DNA of 64,000 nucleotides from Marinomonas sp. TW1 (GCF_001625355.1 NZ_JSEE01000002.1:62001-126000); one strand, 5' to 3'. Positions 1 through 7,774 are shown, numbered from the stretch's first letter. The notes: a model not told the origin generated them from the letters alone. Made by a program: numbers and translations.

Positions 1-558
1 ATTAGCTTGCGCTTGCGCTCCCAAAGTCGGTGCGACGACAGGGTCCTGAGAGCCATGATGAATTAAAAATGAGGTTTTTCCGTTTGGGCAAAATTCAGCC
101 TGAGGCACCTTGTCACTGCTCACCAAATAAGTAGACAAAGCCATTACACCACCCAACACATGAGGAGTGTGAAGCCCCACCTGATATGCAATGACGCCGC
201 CTTGTGAAAAACCAGCCAAAATAATGCGGTCAGCAGAGATACCTTTACCAATTTGATCTTCAATGAGGTCTTCGACTTGCTGCGCAGACTCTTGAATATT
301 CGCCATGTCGACTTTGCGCTCCAACGTCATTTCCAAAATATCGTACCAAGCGCGCATTGGCATCCCACCATTAATGGTAACTGGACGCTGTGGCGCATGA
401 GGAAACACAAATCGTATCGCCAAACCATCTTGCAAGGACAATGCAGGGACCAAGGCTTCAAAATCATGACCATCAGCCCCCAATCCATGCAACCAAATTA
501 CCGCTGCATCCGGTTTAGCGGCGGTTTCTACTTCTACTGTTGGCAGCAAATCTGTCAT
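1..558 (-). CDS. Carboxylesterase / phospholipase-type alpha/beta hydrolase (3' part outside window)
   Basis: The gene runs off the left edge, so only the first 186 residues are visible. Reading starts at the ATG whose complement is at 556-558 (MTDLLPTVEV). The fold features of the small carboxylesterase/phospholipase family (Pseudomonas EstB type) are visible: VIWLHGLGADGHDF forms the oxyanion region near residues 21-34, GFSQGG is the nucleophile elbow with the catalytic serine, and HHGSQDPVV near the window edge carries the catalytic aspartate. The catalytic histidine would lie in the missing part. The family hydrolyses short-chain esters in the cytoplasm; the natural substrate cannot be told. 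The gene is divided from the upstream kinase gene by a terminator, so it probably has its own promoter in the short gap. Confidence 0.85.
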   Translation of the reverse strand, partial: MTDLLPTVEVETAAKPDAAVIWLHGLGADGHDFEALVPALSLQDGLAIRFVFPHAPQRPVTINGGMPMRAWYDILEMTLERKVDMANIQESAQQVEDLIEDQIGKGISADRIILAGFSQGGVIAYQVGLHTPHVLGGVMALSTYLVSSDKVPQAEFCPNGKTSFLIHHGSQDPVVAPTLGAQAQAN

Positions 559-622
559 TCTCTAAACTCTCCCAAAAAACATCATAAAGCGTTAAATACA
601 AAAATGGCTCTAGTACCTAAGC

Positions 623-659
623 CAAAAAAAATAGGCTATCGCGAATCGCTATAGCCTAT
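623..659 (-). terminator. Rho-independent terminator after the P-loop kinase gene
   Basis: ATAGGCTAT (631-639) pairs with ATAGCCTAT (651-659), and the stem extends inward with one mismatch. On the minus strand it is followed by a run of eight T residues. It sits just after the stop of the kinase gene at 697 and overlaps the leader region of the esterase gene. Confidence 0.8.
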
Positions 660-696
660 CATATTGATGCTCTTACCGTGCTGCTTAAGACATTTT

Positions 697-1677
697 TTAG
701 TGCTCGGTTGGGTACCGAACCTCTTGCACACCTTGATTTTCATCCAAACGCATAAGCACATCGGCCCGCTCCGGCATCACCGCCAACATATGACGCGTAA
801 GGCGCTCATAATATTGCATAAACCCCTTTAACTCTTCCGGTGACATGACTTTTAAATCTAAGGTATCTAACAGCACACCGTGAATATCATGCAAGTGCGC
901 CTCCAATAGCCGCTCTTGCTTATTGCGCCATTCATAGACGATGTCATAATTTGGCGCCTGCATCCAAACCATTAAATCCAACATGGAAAACAACTCGCGA
1001 TATTCATTTTTTAACAATTCATTGACCGATTGTCGCCAAACCTCCTGCCCATCTCTATCGCGTTCTAAGGCATTCAGTGGTGAATGCAGATCCCCCGTCA
1101 TCTCAGGCGCACCAACACACCAACCTTCAAATAAAATCACATCAATCGGGCCCCGAACCTCCTTCCAAAGATGCACCGGCTTTCTTTCATCAATGGACTT
1201 ATCAAAGCATGGAAACATCATCACTTCACCGTCCTTTAATTGTCTCGCACGCTGGAATAGATTCATGGCCAAAGAGACATCGTGCGTCCCTGGCACTCCG
1301 CGCACTGAAAATAGGGACGTGGTCTGATCAGCAAAATTCAACCGGTCCTGACGAGTACTGTACAAATCATCCAAACTAATCACGACTGCATTTAATTCAA
1401 ACCCTTTCACCAAGACTCGACTAACAATGCTCGCAAAAGTGGTTTTACCGCAACCCTGTGCACCGCCTAGCCCCACAATCATAGGCCCTTCTCGATGACC
1501 CACTTTATTACTTAACCAACTCGCGAAAGGCAAATACAAACGATCAAGCTGATCAATTAAAGATACATCGGCATACAATGCATGTAATGTTTGCTCAACT
1601 TCGAATCTCAAACGCTGGGACAAAGGATCTGGTAAGCTGGAATGAATCACATGAGATTTTGCTTGCTGCTCTAACAT
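697..1677 (-). CDS. P-loop kinase of the glycerate/uridine kinase-like family
   Basis: A protein of about 326 residues with a Walker A motif (GAQGCGKTTF) after roughly 80 residues. SLDDLY follows, as in phosphoribulokinase/uridine-kinase-fold enzymes, and then GVPGTHD and ILFEGWCVG, which match the YggC/Tda10/plant-type D-glycerate 3-kinase branch. The likely reaction is ATP-dependent phosphorylation of a small hydroxyacid or similar metabolite in the cytoplasm; D-glycerate is the best guess but is not proven. A longer frame starts at 1692, but its ATG is part of the Shine-Dalgarno sequence: ATGGAGGTGTTTATTATG puts GGAGG eight bases before the second ATG, so 1677 is preferred. A terminator follows at 623-659. 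Confidence 0.75.
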   Translation of the reverse strand: MLEQQAKSHVIHSSLPDPLSQRLRFEVEQTLHALYADVSLIDQLDRLYLPFASWLSNKVGHREGPMIVGLGGAQGCGKTTFASIVSRVLVKGFELNAVVISLDDLYSTRQDRLNFADQTTSLFSVRGVPGTHDVSLAMNLFQRARQLKDGEVMMFPCFDKSIDERKPVHLWKEVRGPIDVILFEGWCVGAPEMTGDLHSPLNALERDRDGQEVWRQSVNELLKNEYRELFSMLDLMVWMQAPNYDIVYEWRNKQERLLEAHLHDIHGVLLDTLDLKVMSPEELKGFMQYYERLTRHMLAVMPERADVLMRLDENQGVQEVRYPTEH

Positions 1678-1751
1678 AATAAACACCTCCATACCGTTGG
1701 CCTTAAAGTATAGTCAGAGATATTCAGAGCTGTACAAATTTTACACAGAAA

Positions 1752-2813
1752 TTAAAAAGGCAATAACAATTGCGAAGAAATCACATTGGATAAACGGTAG
1801 CCAACACCAATCAAACGCACAGGCCGCTTCGAACGTGAATGAGCTTGCCGCAACAACTCAGAAAAAACGGCCGTAGAAAGTTTTTTTTGGATCGGTTGCT
1901 CTATCGTGGTTTGTTTAAAATCATCAAACTTAAGCTTCAGATAATATTTGCTCAAACGCGCTTCATACCCTCGTCCAGCCATACGCTTTTGTAACGCATC
2001 AATCAGTTCAGGCAAAACAGTCAAACAGGGCTCAATTCCCGTTAGATCTTCAGCAAAAGTATGCTCAACAGAAATACTTTTTCGCTCTCTCGAGATTTGC
2101 ACAGGGCGCTCATCAATACCTAACGCAAATTGAGATAAACGAAATGCCATGCCACCAAAGTGTTTTTGCAATACTGGAAACGCCACTTTTTGTAGATCCG
2201 CACAATAGTACACACCAAGTTCTGCCAGTTTTTGCTGAGCAACTTTGCCAATCCCAGAAATGCATTTCACAGGAATAGCGGCGACAAAATCCGTTTGCTG
2301 CTTAGGAGTCACAAGTGTGAGACCGTCGGGTTTATTCCAGTCACTCGCTACTTTGGCGATGAACTTATTCGTAGCAATGCCAGCTGATACTGTGATTCCA
2401 ACCGTCGATAGAATTTGTTGACGTATACGATCGGCCATGAGGGTCGCACTGCCCTGACATTGTACTGAGTGAGTCACATCCAAATAGGCTTCATCCAAAG
2501 ACAAAGGCTCAATAATATGAGTATATTGCTTAAAGATATTGTGCATTTGCTGTGAAGCAAGACGATACTTCTCCATGCACCCAGGTAAGATCAGCAAATC
2601 GGGACACAAACGTTTCGCGACAGCCACTGGCATTGCCGATCGAACCCCATAGGAACGAGCAGGATAATTAGCAGTAGATAATACGCTGCGACGCTCAGAT
2701 GAACCGCCAATAGCCAAAGGTCGATCTTTCAAGGCGGGGTTGTCACGCATCTCAATGGCAGCATAAAAACAGTCTGCATCAATGTGTATAATTTTACGTT
2801 CTGAAAGTGTCAT
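1752..2813 (-). CDS. dinB: DNA polymerase IV (Y-family translesion polymerase)
   Basis: Pol IV is the SOS-induced, error-prone Y-family polymerase that extends past damaged template bases. The 353-residue protein starts MTLSERKIIHIDADCFYAA, with metal-binding Asp12 in the first motif and the SLDEAYLD motif (Asp107, Glu108) completing the active site. The little-finger domain follows. The C-terminus ends QLLLPF, which fits a beta-clamp binding peptide. The open frame extends 47 codons further upstream, but that part encodes a hydrophobic stretch unlike any DinB and overlaps the LexA site, so the start at 2813 is chosen. The perfect LexA box 19 bases upstream fits SOS control. Length is normal for the family (about 350). 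Confidence 0.95.
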   Translation of the reverse strand: MTLSERKIIHIDADCFYAAIEMRDNPALKDRPLAIGGSSERRSVLSTANYPARSYGVRSAMPVAVAKRLCPDLLILPGCMEKYRLASQQMHNIFKQYTHIIEPLSLDEAYLDVTHSVQCQGSATLMADRIRQQILSTVGITVSAGIATNKFIAKVASDWNKPDGLTLVTPKQQTDFVAAIPVKCISGIGKVAQQKLAELGVYYCADLQKVAFPVLQKHFGGMAFRLSQFALGIDERPVQISRERKSISVEHTFAEDLTGIEPCLTVLPELIDALQKRMAGRGYEARLSKYYLKLKFDDFKQTTIEQPIQKKLSTAVFSELLRQAHSRSKRPVRLIGVGYRLSNVISSQLLLPF

Positions 2814-2831
2814 GATAGAAAGCACAAAATA

Positions 2832-2847
2832 CTGTATATAAAAACAG
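2832..2847 (-). promoter_or_regulatory. LexA box controlling dinB
   Basis: CTGTATATAAAAACAG is a perfect CTGT-N8-ACAG SOS box. It lies 19 bases upstream of the dinB start codon, within the expected promoter. An extra ACAG overlaps on the right (2853-2856) but has no matching CTGT partner. The rest of the 2814-3202 gap holds AT-rich sequence and the putative promoter for the flagellar genes; I see no further gene in it. Confidence 0.85.
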
Positions 2848-3140
2848 TATATACAGCAAATCACACTGAAACAACTTAATGTAAATTCTATGATCAAGCC
2901 CACGAGACCTGATAGAATCAAAAAATATCCGTAAAAATACCAGTCGAAAAACATCAGCCAATGGCTAAGTTGTTATTTTTGCCATATAAAACAAAGAAAA
3001 TCGTCGATTTGAGACTGTAAAAATAGACGCTAACACGTAAAATAGTTTACATTTTATCCATGGGACAGAATGTCTCGAATAGGAAGCGAGCCTTCGTCAC
3101 TGCGAATGCAAGGATTCATTTCTAACTGACAAGGTAAAAG

Positions 3141-3167
3141 TGAAGAAACTCTGACACTTGCCGACAA
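3141..3167 (+). promoter_or_regulatory. Putative sigma-28 (FliA)-type promoter for flgP
   Basis: GCCGACAA (3160-3167) matches seven of eight bases of the FliA -10 element GCCGATAA. TGAA at 3141-3144, 15 bases upstream, is a near match to the TAAA core of the -35 element. The site lies 35 bases before the flgP start codon. The -35 half is weak, so this is a suggestion based mainly on the -10 element and on the flagellar nature of the genes downstream. Confidence 0.4.
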
Positions 3168-3202
3168 GAAAAAGTAGAGACTACTACACAAAGGGCACCA
3201 CC

Positions 3203-3847
3203 ATGACACACGTAATTCGCATTCTTTTGATTGCAACAGGGACAATCCTATTAGCAGGTTGTCAAAGCCTAAACCAAACCAGTACTGCTGGCGCAGGCAC
3301 CTGTACTTCCGTGGCACCATGTAATGGAAATCAAGTTGGCCCCTCTGGCGGCGCTTTAAACTATGGTCAAACAGGTGCCATCAATGCAAACAACACGATT
3401 GCCGTCATCAAACAAGAACCCATCATCATAACGGCAACAGGTTATGCCGCGCTAACAACCAATAAGCGTCTAACTAAATCACAAGCCCGCATCATGACAT
3501 TACGCAGCTCTATGCTAGACGCTTACCGCAACCTTTCTGAACGTGTTTACGGTTTAAAAATTGACGGTTCAAGCTCCTTAAGCAATATGGTGATTCAGAA
3601 CGACGAATTACGTACTTACGTTGATGCTTATTTAGTCGGTGCAAAAGTCGTGTCTCAAAGAGAACACGAAGATGGCACTTTCGAAACCGTTGTTGAAATG
3701 GCACTACAAGAAAACTTCCGTCAATGTGTTTCAGCGGCTCATGGACATGGCATTGCCAACGACCCTAATTGCCAAGTTCAACCAGGTTACCGTGCGGTCA
3801 ATGTACAAAGCTCAACACCGACAACTAACTTCTACAGCATTGAGTGA
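3203..3847 (+). CDS. flgP: Flagellar outer-membrane lipoprotein FlgP (LPP20 family)
   Basis: A 214-residue lipoprotein with a short signal peptide and lipobox LLAGC (lipidated Cys near residue 20). A low-complexity linker rich in Ser, Gly, Ala and Asn follows, then the LPP20/FlgP core, seen in ATGYAALTTNKRLTKSQARI and DAYRNLSERVYGLKIDG. In Vibrio and Campylobacter FlgP builds a ring at the outer membrane around the flagellar motor. The longer frame from 3158 is rejected because the signal peptide begins exactly at the ATG at 3203. Its TGA overlaps the flgT start codon, indicating one transcript and coupled translation. Confidence in FlgP rather than another LPP20 protein rests on the flgT neighbour. 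Confidence 0.85.
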   Translation: MTHVIRILLIATGTILLAGCQSLNQTSTAGAGTCTSVAPCNGNQVGPSGGALNYGQTGAINANNTIAVIKQEPIIITATGYAALTTNKRLTKSQARIMTLRSSMLDAYRNLSERVYGLKIDGSSSLSNMVIQNDELRTYVDAYLVGAKVVSQREHEDGTFETVVEMALQENFRQCVSAAHGHGIANDPNCQVQPGYRAVNVQSSTPTTNFYSIE

Positions 3848-5040
3848 TGACTTTGCAACTCAACAGACGACTCTTTAGCCTCGTGTTATTGGCTTTATCT
3901 AATGCCACATTTGCGGTCACCATTGACGCCGTTGGTGAAGCCGTTATCTATAATAACGACATAGCGGATGCACGCTATCGAGCAACAGAACAGGCCATAA
4001 AACAGGCCGTTTTGGAATCAGGCTCAAGAGTGAATGTAAAAGATGAAATGACCAATGGTGAAGTGAACTCGAGCATTACTATTCGCAGCTCAAGCCACGT
4101 TCAACGAGCCAAAATCCTCTCAGAGGAACAAACAGGCAATTTTTTAAAAATCATTGCCCGCATTGATGTCACCCCAGACTCTCAATGCAGCACTGGACCA
4201 ACAAGCTATTACCGAAAAACGGTTGGGGTAACTGGCTTTGACCTGCAAATACCACAACAGGCTCAACTTGGTGCCATTAATAACATTTCTCGAGAACTGC
4301 CCAAGAACCTAGCTGACGAAATCAATAAACAAGGGTATTTAAAAGCCTTAACCGCCACCAACATTTCAATCTATCCTGATTTAATCAACGCTCCCTCTTC
4401 TACTAATTATGACGGCTCTCTGACCAATGTCACCCGCATCAGTGAGCAACTCGGTGTACAGTACATCATAAGTGGTGTCATTCGTGACATCGGTGAACTT
4501 TACCAACGACAACCCAACAACAAAACCAATACCACATCTTTAGCCGCTGAGGATAAAGAAAGGAACTTTGTGGTCGATATCTATCTATACGACGGTTTCA
4601 GTGGTGCCTTGCTGTTTGAGCACAGATACAACGAAATAGGTCATTGGGATATAGCTGACAATCAGCGCGTTGGTTTTGGTAGCGCCAAGTTTTGGACCGT
4701 AAATTATGGCAAAGTGGTTCAGCAAGCACTAAAGCAAAGCGCCTTAGATACTAGCGAACAGTTGCGCTGCCAGCCATTCATTGCCAATATCTTTCGTACA
4801 GAAGGCAATCGCATCCACATTGCTGCCGGGTCAATTGCCGGCATTAAAGTAGGGGATAAATTTAACGTATACCGTCGTTACGAAGTATTTAATCAGCTGC
4901 AGTCCGCTCAGACTCAGCTGAACAATGCCAATATCAGTGTTACAATCAAACAGGTACAGCCTAATTTTTCAGTTGGCGAACTGGTTGTTGACTCACATAT
5001 ATTGAACGTTCAGCAACAAGATGTTGTCATTGCTTGGTAA
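3847..5040 (+). CDS. flgT: Flagellar assembly protein FlgT (H-ring component)
   Basis: A 397-residue exported protein with a signal peptide ending near NATFA, then the FlgT N-terminal domain (VTIDAVGEAVIYNNDIADAR), a middle domain with the SEQLGVQYIISGVIRDIGE segment and a C-terminal domain (IHIAAGSIAGIKVGDKFNVY). In Vibrio, FlgT forms the H ring around the LP ring and helps recruit the T ring MotX/MotY for the sodium-driven polar flagellum. A GTG at 3844 is possible, but ATG 3847 overlaps the flgP stop (TGATG) and gives a clean signal peptide. The cluster suggests a sheathed or polar Vibrio-like motor; the other flagellar genes are not in this window. Confidence 0.88.
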   Translation: MTLQLNRRLFSLVLLALSNATFAVTIDAVGEAVIYNNDIADARYRATEQAIKQAVLESGSRVNVKDEMTNGEVNSSITIRSSSHVQRAKILSEEQTGNFLKIIARIDVTPDSQCSTGPTSYYRKTVGVTGFDLQIPQQAQLGAINNISRELPKNLADEINKQGYLKALTATNISIYPDLINAPSSTNYDGSLTNVTRISEQLGVQYIISGVIRDIGELYQRQPNNKTNTTSLAAEDKERNFVVDIYLYDGFSGALLFEHRYNEIGHWDIADNQRVGFGSAKFWTVNYGKVVQQALKQSALDTSEQLRCQPFIANIFRTEGNRIHIAAGSIAGIKVGDKFNVYRRYEVFNQLQSAQTQLNNANISVTIKQVQPNFSVGELVVDSHILNVQQQDVVIAW

Positions 5041-5104
5041 ACTGACGCACTTTAAAACACACGCTCAACATCAGCGATTATATTTATTTTTTTAGGATTT
5101 GATT

Positions 5105-5335
5105 ATGAATAACGAACTACTTCATCACTTAGAACAACGCATCAACGAAGCAGTTGAAGAAATTGGCTCTCTGCGCAAGCGCATTGCTGATTTAGAAATG
5201 CAGAACTACGAGCTAAATGAAGAAAAATCTGAACTACAGAACACGTTAAATCAAACCAAAGAACAGCAATCAAATTGGGAAAGCTCACTCTCTCAAATGC
5301 TGAGCCGATTAAATCAAATGGACAATAAACAATGA
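5105..5335 (+). CDS. ZapB-like coiled-coil protein
   Basis: A 76-residue protein that is one continuous coiled coil. It follows the layout of E. coli ZapB closely: an N-terminal LEQRINEAVEEI segment, a central QNYELNEE stretch, and a C-terminal KEQQSNWESSLSQML part comparable to the KEQQNGWQERLQALL region of ZapB. ZapB is a cytoplasmic FtsZ-ring organiser that works with ZapA. The ATG at 5105 has AGGA seven bases upstream; a TTG two codons earlier is less likely. The gene starts 64 bases after flgT, on the same strand, and its stop overlaps the next ATG by four bases. Its role in division here is inferred from sequence similarity only. Confidence 0.7.
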   Translation: MNNELLHHLEQRINEAVEEIGSLRKRIADLEMQNYELNEEKSELQNTLNQTKEQQSNWESSLSQMLSRLNQMDNKQ

Positions 5336-5814
5336 GATCCCTACTACTAGCAGCACTGATGTTAGTCAGTGCTCATACTTATGCTAATGACCAAGGTGGT
5401 CAAATTGCGAGCCTAATCACCTTTGAATCCGCTGCAGCTCGTCCTGATGGACGAGATGGAAAAGACAATGTGACCTCCATATTAAATGCTGGCATGGAAT
5501 TCACCACACCCGAAAACATTTCTTTCCATGGCGGCTTTACTTTCGTTTTAGGCGAGACCTTTGAAAGTGCAATCCACCTAGGCACACGCTTTTACAGTGC
5601 TAGCCCAGCATTACAGATTTTTCCAGGCTTGCCTATGTGGTCCTATATCGGAGGCGGAGTATCGTTTCTAGATGAGACCGTATTTTACCCAGAAGCTGGC
5701 TTTCGCATCGCCACCTCCGATGTCTCTCGTATTGATGTATTCATTAAAATACTGAACAGCGATGACGAAACCTATGACAAGCACATCATGGTTGGCGCAG
5801 GATTAACGTTTTAA
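5332..5814 (+). CDS. Small outer-membrane beta-barrel protein, function unknown
   Basis: A 160-residue exported protein. The signal peptide MRSLLLAALMLVSAHTYA is followed by a series of short amphipathic strands rich in Gly and aromatic residues, and the chain ends VGAGLTF with a terminal Phe, as in outer-membrane barrels recognised by BamA. The start overlaps the zapB-like stop (ATGA), so the two are translationally coupled. I recognise no named family. An eight-strand barrel would suit this length. A structural or adhesion role at the cell surface is possible, but nothing in the sequence points to a specific job. Confidence 0.7.
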   Translation: MRSLLLAALMLVSAHTYANDQGGQIASLITFESAAARPDGRDGKDNVTSILNAGMEFTTPENISFHGGFTFVLGETFESAIHLGTRFYSASPALQIFPGLPMWSYIGGGVSFLDETVFYPEAGFRIATSDVSRIDVFIKILNSDDETYDKHIMVGAGLTF

Positions 5815-5819
5815 ACAAG

Positions 5820-5987
5820 ATGAAATTTGCACCATTTATCATTGCAGGCTTTTTGATTACAACAACCTACGTTTGGTGGCAAAGTAATGAAGACATTACC
5901 ATCACGCTGCCAAATGAAGCGCAAAAAAAAGAAATGCTTGGCACCAGTAGTACCCGAAGCATTCCATTAAGCCCAATACAAAACTGA
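5820..5987 (+). CDS. Small single-pass membrane protein (55 residues), unknown
   Basis: This short frame begins six bases after the outer-membrane protein stop and ends 11 bases before the next ATG, so it fills the gap in the gene row exactly. The protein has an N-terminal hydrophobic helix (FAPFIIAGFLITTTYVWW) followed by about 35 polar residues, with a type II signal-anchor appearance. No clear Shine-Dalgarno is seen (only AAGATG at the start), so it may rely on coupling to the upstream gene. Tight spacing and the coherent membrane segment argue for a real gene; no family is recognised. Confidence 0.5.
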   Translation: MKFAPFIIAGFLITTTYVWWQSNEDITITLPNEAQKKEMLGTSSTRSIPLSPIQN

Positions 5988-5998
5988 GCCTCGTGTTT

Positions 5999-6934
5999 AT
6001 GGAACATTTAATTGCCCAACTCGAAGCAAGGATTGACTGGCTAACAAAACAGCTAGAAGATGCTAACGAGGAGATACAACAGCTAAAGGATAGCAAATCA
6101 AGTACCACTGAGCACAACGCCTCAATGGACTTACTAACACAAATGGAAAGTCGCTCAACTGAAGATCAACTGCAATTTTATATAGCAGATTCATTGGATC
6201 TTCTGGAAACTAAAACCGCAGCAGTGACACCACAACAAAAAGCAAGTCCAGCAGTTGAGCAACAACTCAACTTTGACTTACTGTACGAAGGTGTTGAAAC
6301 TGACACCACCAACACGACAACTGAACAGACGAATTACATGACTACACAACAACCAGAGCCTAGCAAGCTAGCGGAAGAAGATAAGCAAACTGATGTCGAT
6401 ACGACGCCAAGTGACACGCCTACTCAACAGGAAGCCACGATGACAGCGGAGCAACGCAGACGTCAGCGCAATCAAAAAAACAACCGTCGTCTTATTAAGA
6501 TGTTGGAAGACCGCTACCCGAAAGCCTTCAACTGGAACCAACCTAAGCCTCTGAAAGTAGGCATAGACCAAGATATGGTTTTAGATGATGACTTTAACGC
6601 CAGCAAACAAAAACGAGCGCTTGCCGCCTACACACGCTCAGACAGATATAAGAAATGTCTTTTGTCTGGCCAGCCTCGCATTGATTTAGAAGGCATCGCC
6701 GTAAACGACGAACCCGCCTTACCAGAATCCATGATGCCGCGTAAACCAAAAGCGACAACCAATCGCCCGAACAAAGACAAAGCGCCACGCCCCAACAAGG
6801 CCAAAGCAAACACAAAAAGCCAACCCAATAAAAAGCCTAAGAAAGTTGCTCCGAAGGCAGACAGTCAATACGACAATCTATCACCTGAAGATCGAATGAA
6901 GGCAAAACTGGAAAAATTGTTAAATAAATCTTAA
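5999..6934 (+). CDS. ProQ/FinO-domain RNA-binding protein with N-terminal coiled coil
   Basis: A 311-residue protein in three parts. Residues 1-35 form a coiled coil (LIAQLEARIDWLTKQLEDAN). Residues about 36-140 are an acidic, Thr/Gln-rich linker. A ProQ/FinO domain follows at about 145-240 (LIKMLEDRYPKAFNW, PLKVGIDQDMV, KRALAAYTRSDRY, PRIDLEG). The tail is Lys/Pro/Asn rich and very basic, and ends with a short helix (SPEDRMKAKLEKLL). ProQ-type proteins bind structured small RNAs and mRNA 3' ends. The N-terminal coiled coil is not part of ordinary ProQ. A GTG at 5993 is an alternative start two codons earlier. It closes the row of genes that starts at flgP. Confidence 0.8.
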   Translation: MEHLIAQLEARIDWLTKQLEDANEEIQQLKDSKSSTTEHNASMDLLTQMESRSTEDQLQFYIADSLDLLETKTAAVTPQQKASPAVEQQLNFDLLYEGVETDTTNTTTEQTNYMTTQQPEPSKLAEEDKQTDVDTTPSDTPTQQEATMTAEQRRRQRNQKNNRRLIKMLEDRYPKAFNWNQPKPLKVGIDQDMVLDDDFNASKQKRALAAYTRSDRYKKCLLSGQPRIDLEGIAVNDEPALPESMMPRKPKATTNRPNKDKAPRPNKAKANTKSQPNKKPKKVAPKADSQYDNLSPEDRMKAKLEKLLNKS

Positions 6935-6941
6935 AAAACAG

Positions 6942-6970
6942 TTTACATCCCTGAGCGCGGTATATATTAT
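6942..6970 (+). promoter_or_regulatory. Promoter of tRNA-Tyr
   Basis: TTTACA (6942-6947) and TATTAT (6965-6970) are spaced by 17 bases and lie just ahead of the tRNA. The following GCCGCGCT is a GC-rich discriminator, as is common for stable RNA promoters under stringent control. AGCGCGG (6954-6960) and CCGCGCT (6974-6980) form an inverted repeat across the -10 region; it has no T run, so it is not a terminator of the upstream gene. Confidence 0.6.
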
Positions 6971-6985
6971 ATGCCGCGCTGCTGT

Positions 6986-7069
<84 letters not shown>

Positions 7070-7380
7070 TTTCTCTTTTTACAAGATAACGTCTTGTTTC
7101 TTATCTAAAAAATTCCTCAAGATCTTAGACACAACCCAACAGCACAAAACACATATTATCCAAGCAACATCCATTTAATACAAACAATAGTTCAAGTCAA
7201 AAAATCAGCTCCTGATATACAGCAAGCTCAGAACACCACAGAGCCCAGCACAGAGCCAAATCCTACCAAACAACAAATCACCAAGCCAAACTCAAAAACC
7301 ACCTTACAACTAAGATCACAACCCTCTACAAGACATAAAAACCAATACAGACCAAAAAGCACAGCATATAGCCATTTTAA
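7070..7380. other. AT-rich intergenic stretch before the octamer array
   Basis: About 310 bases between tRNA-Tyr and the GCTGGAAA array. It is AT-rich with many A runs on the plus strand and has no convincing reading frame, RNA gene or perfect terminator hairpin. Long frames that cross it on the minus strand come only from the open reading of the repeat array. Confidence 0.6.
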
Positions 7381-7684
7381 GCTGGAAAACTGGAAAGCTG
7401 GAAAGCTGGAAAGCTGGAAAGCTGGAAAGCTGGAAAGCTGGAAAGCTGGAAAGCTGGAAAGCTGGAAAGCTGGAAAGCTGGAAAGCTGGAAAGCTGGAAA
7501 GCTGGAAAGCTGGAAAGCTGGAAAGCTGGAAAGCTGGAAAGCTGGAAAGCTGGAAAGCTGGAAAGCTGGAAAGCTGGAAAGCTGGAAAGCTGGAAAGCTG
7601 GAAAGCTGGAAAGCTGGAAAGCTGGAAAGCTGGAAAGCTGGAAAGCTGGAAAGCTGGAAAGCTGGAAAGCTGGAAAGCTGGAAA
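7381..7684. repeat. Octanucleotide tandem array, 38 units of GCTGGAAA
   Basis: 304 bases made of 38 head-to-tail copies of GCTGGAAA. Unit 1 (7381-7388) is canonical, unit 2 (7389-7396) is ACTGGAAA, and units 3-38 (7397-7684) are identical. Because eight is not a multiple of three, every frame on the minus strand stays open in blocks of eight residues (FPAFQLSS), which makes artificial frames of over 100 codons. The array lies between convergent tRNA transcription units and outside any real gene. The perfect identity implies recent expansion or constant homogenisation by slippage, so its length probably differs between strains. Confidence 0.97.
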
Positions 7685-7774
7685 ATAAACAACACCCCAT
7701 AAGCAATCAAGAAAAATCTTAATAAAAGGCAAAATAAAGGGGAAATAGAATTGAAACAAAGAGTAGAGTAAGAA

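Noticed and set aside
2814-2954. N-terminal extension of DinB by 47 residues
   Set aside because: The extension is hydrophobic, unlike any DinB, and would place the LexA box inside the coding region.
3054-3320. 88-codon minus-strand frame overlapping flgP
   Set aside because: It is antisense to the flgP signal region with no recognisable domain, and flgP has clear family support.
7381-7684. Possible CRISPR array
   Set aside because: The units are eight-base direct repeats with no spacers, and no cas genes are present.
7228-7759. Long minus-strand reading frames (up to 160 codons) rich in FPAFQLSS repeats
   Set aside because: They arise because the GCTGGAAA array has no stop in any minus-strand frame. 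They lack ribosome binding sites and several frames overlap equally well.
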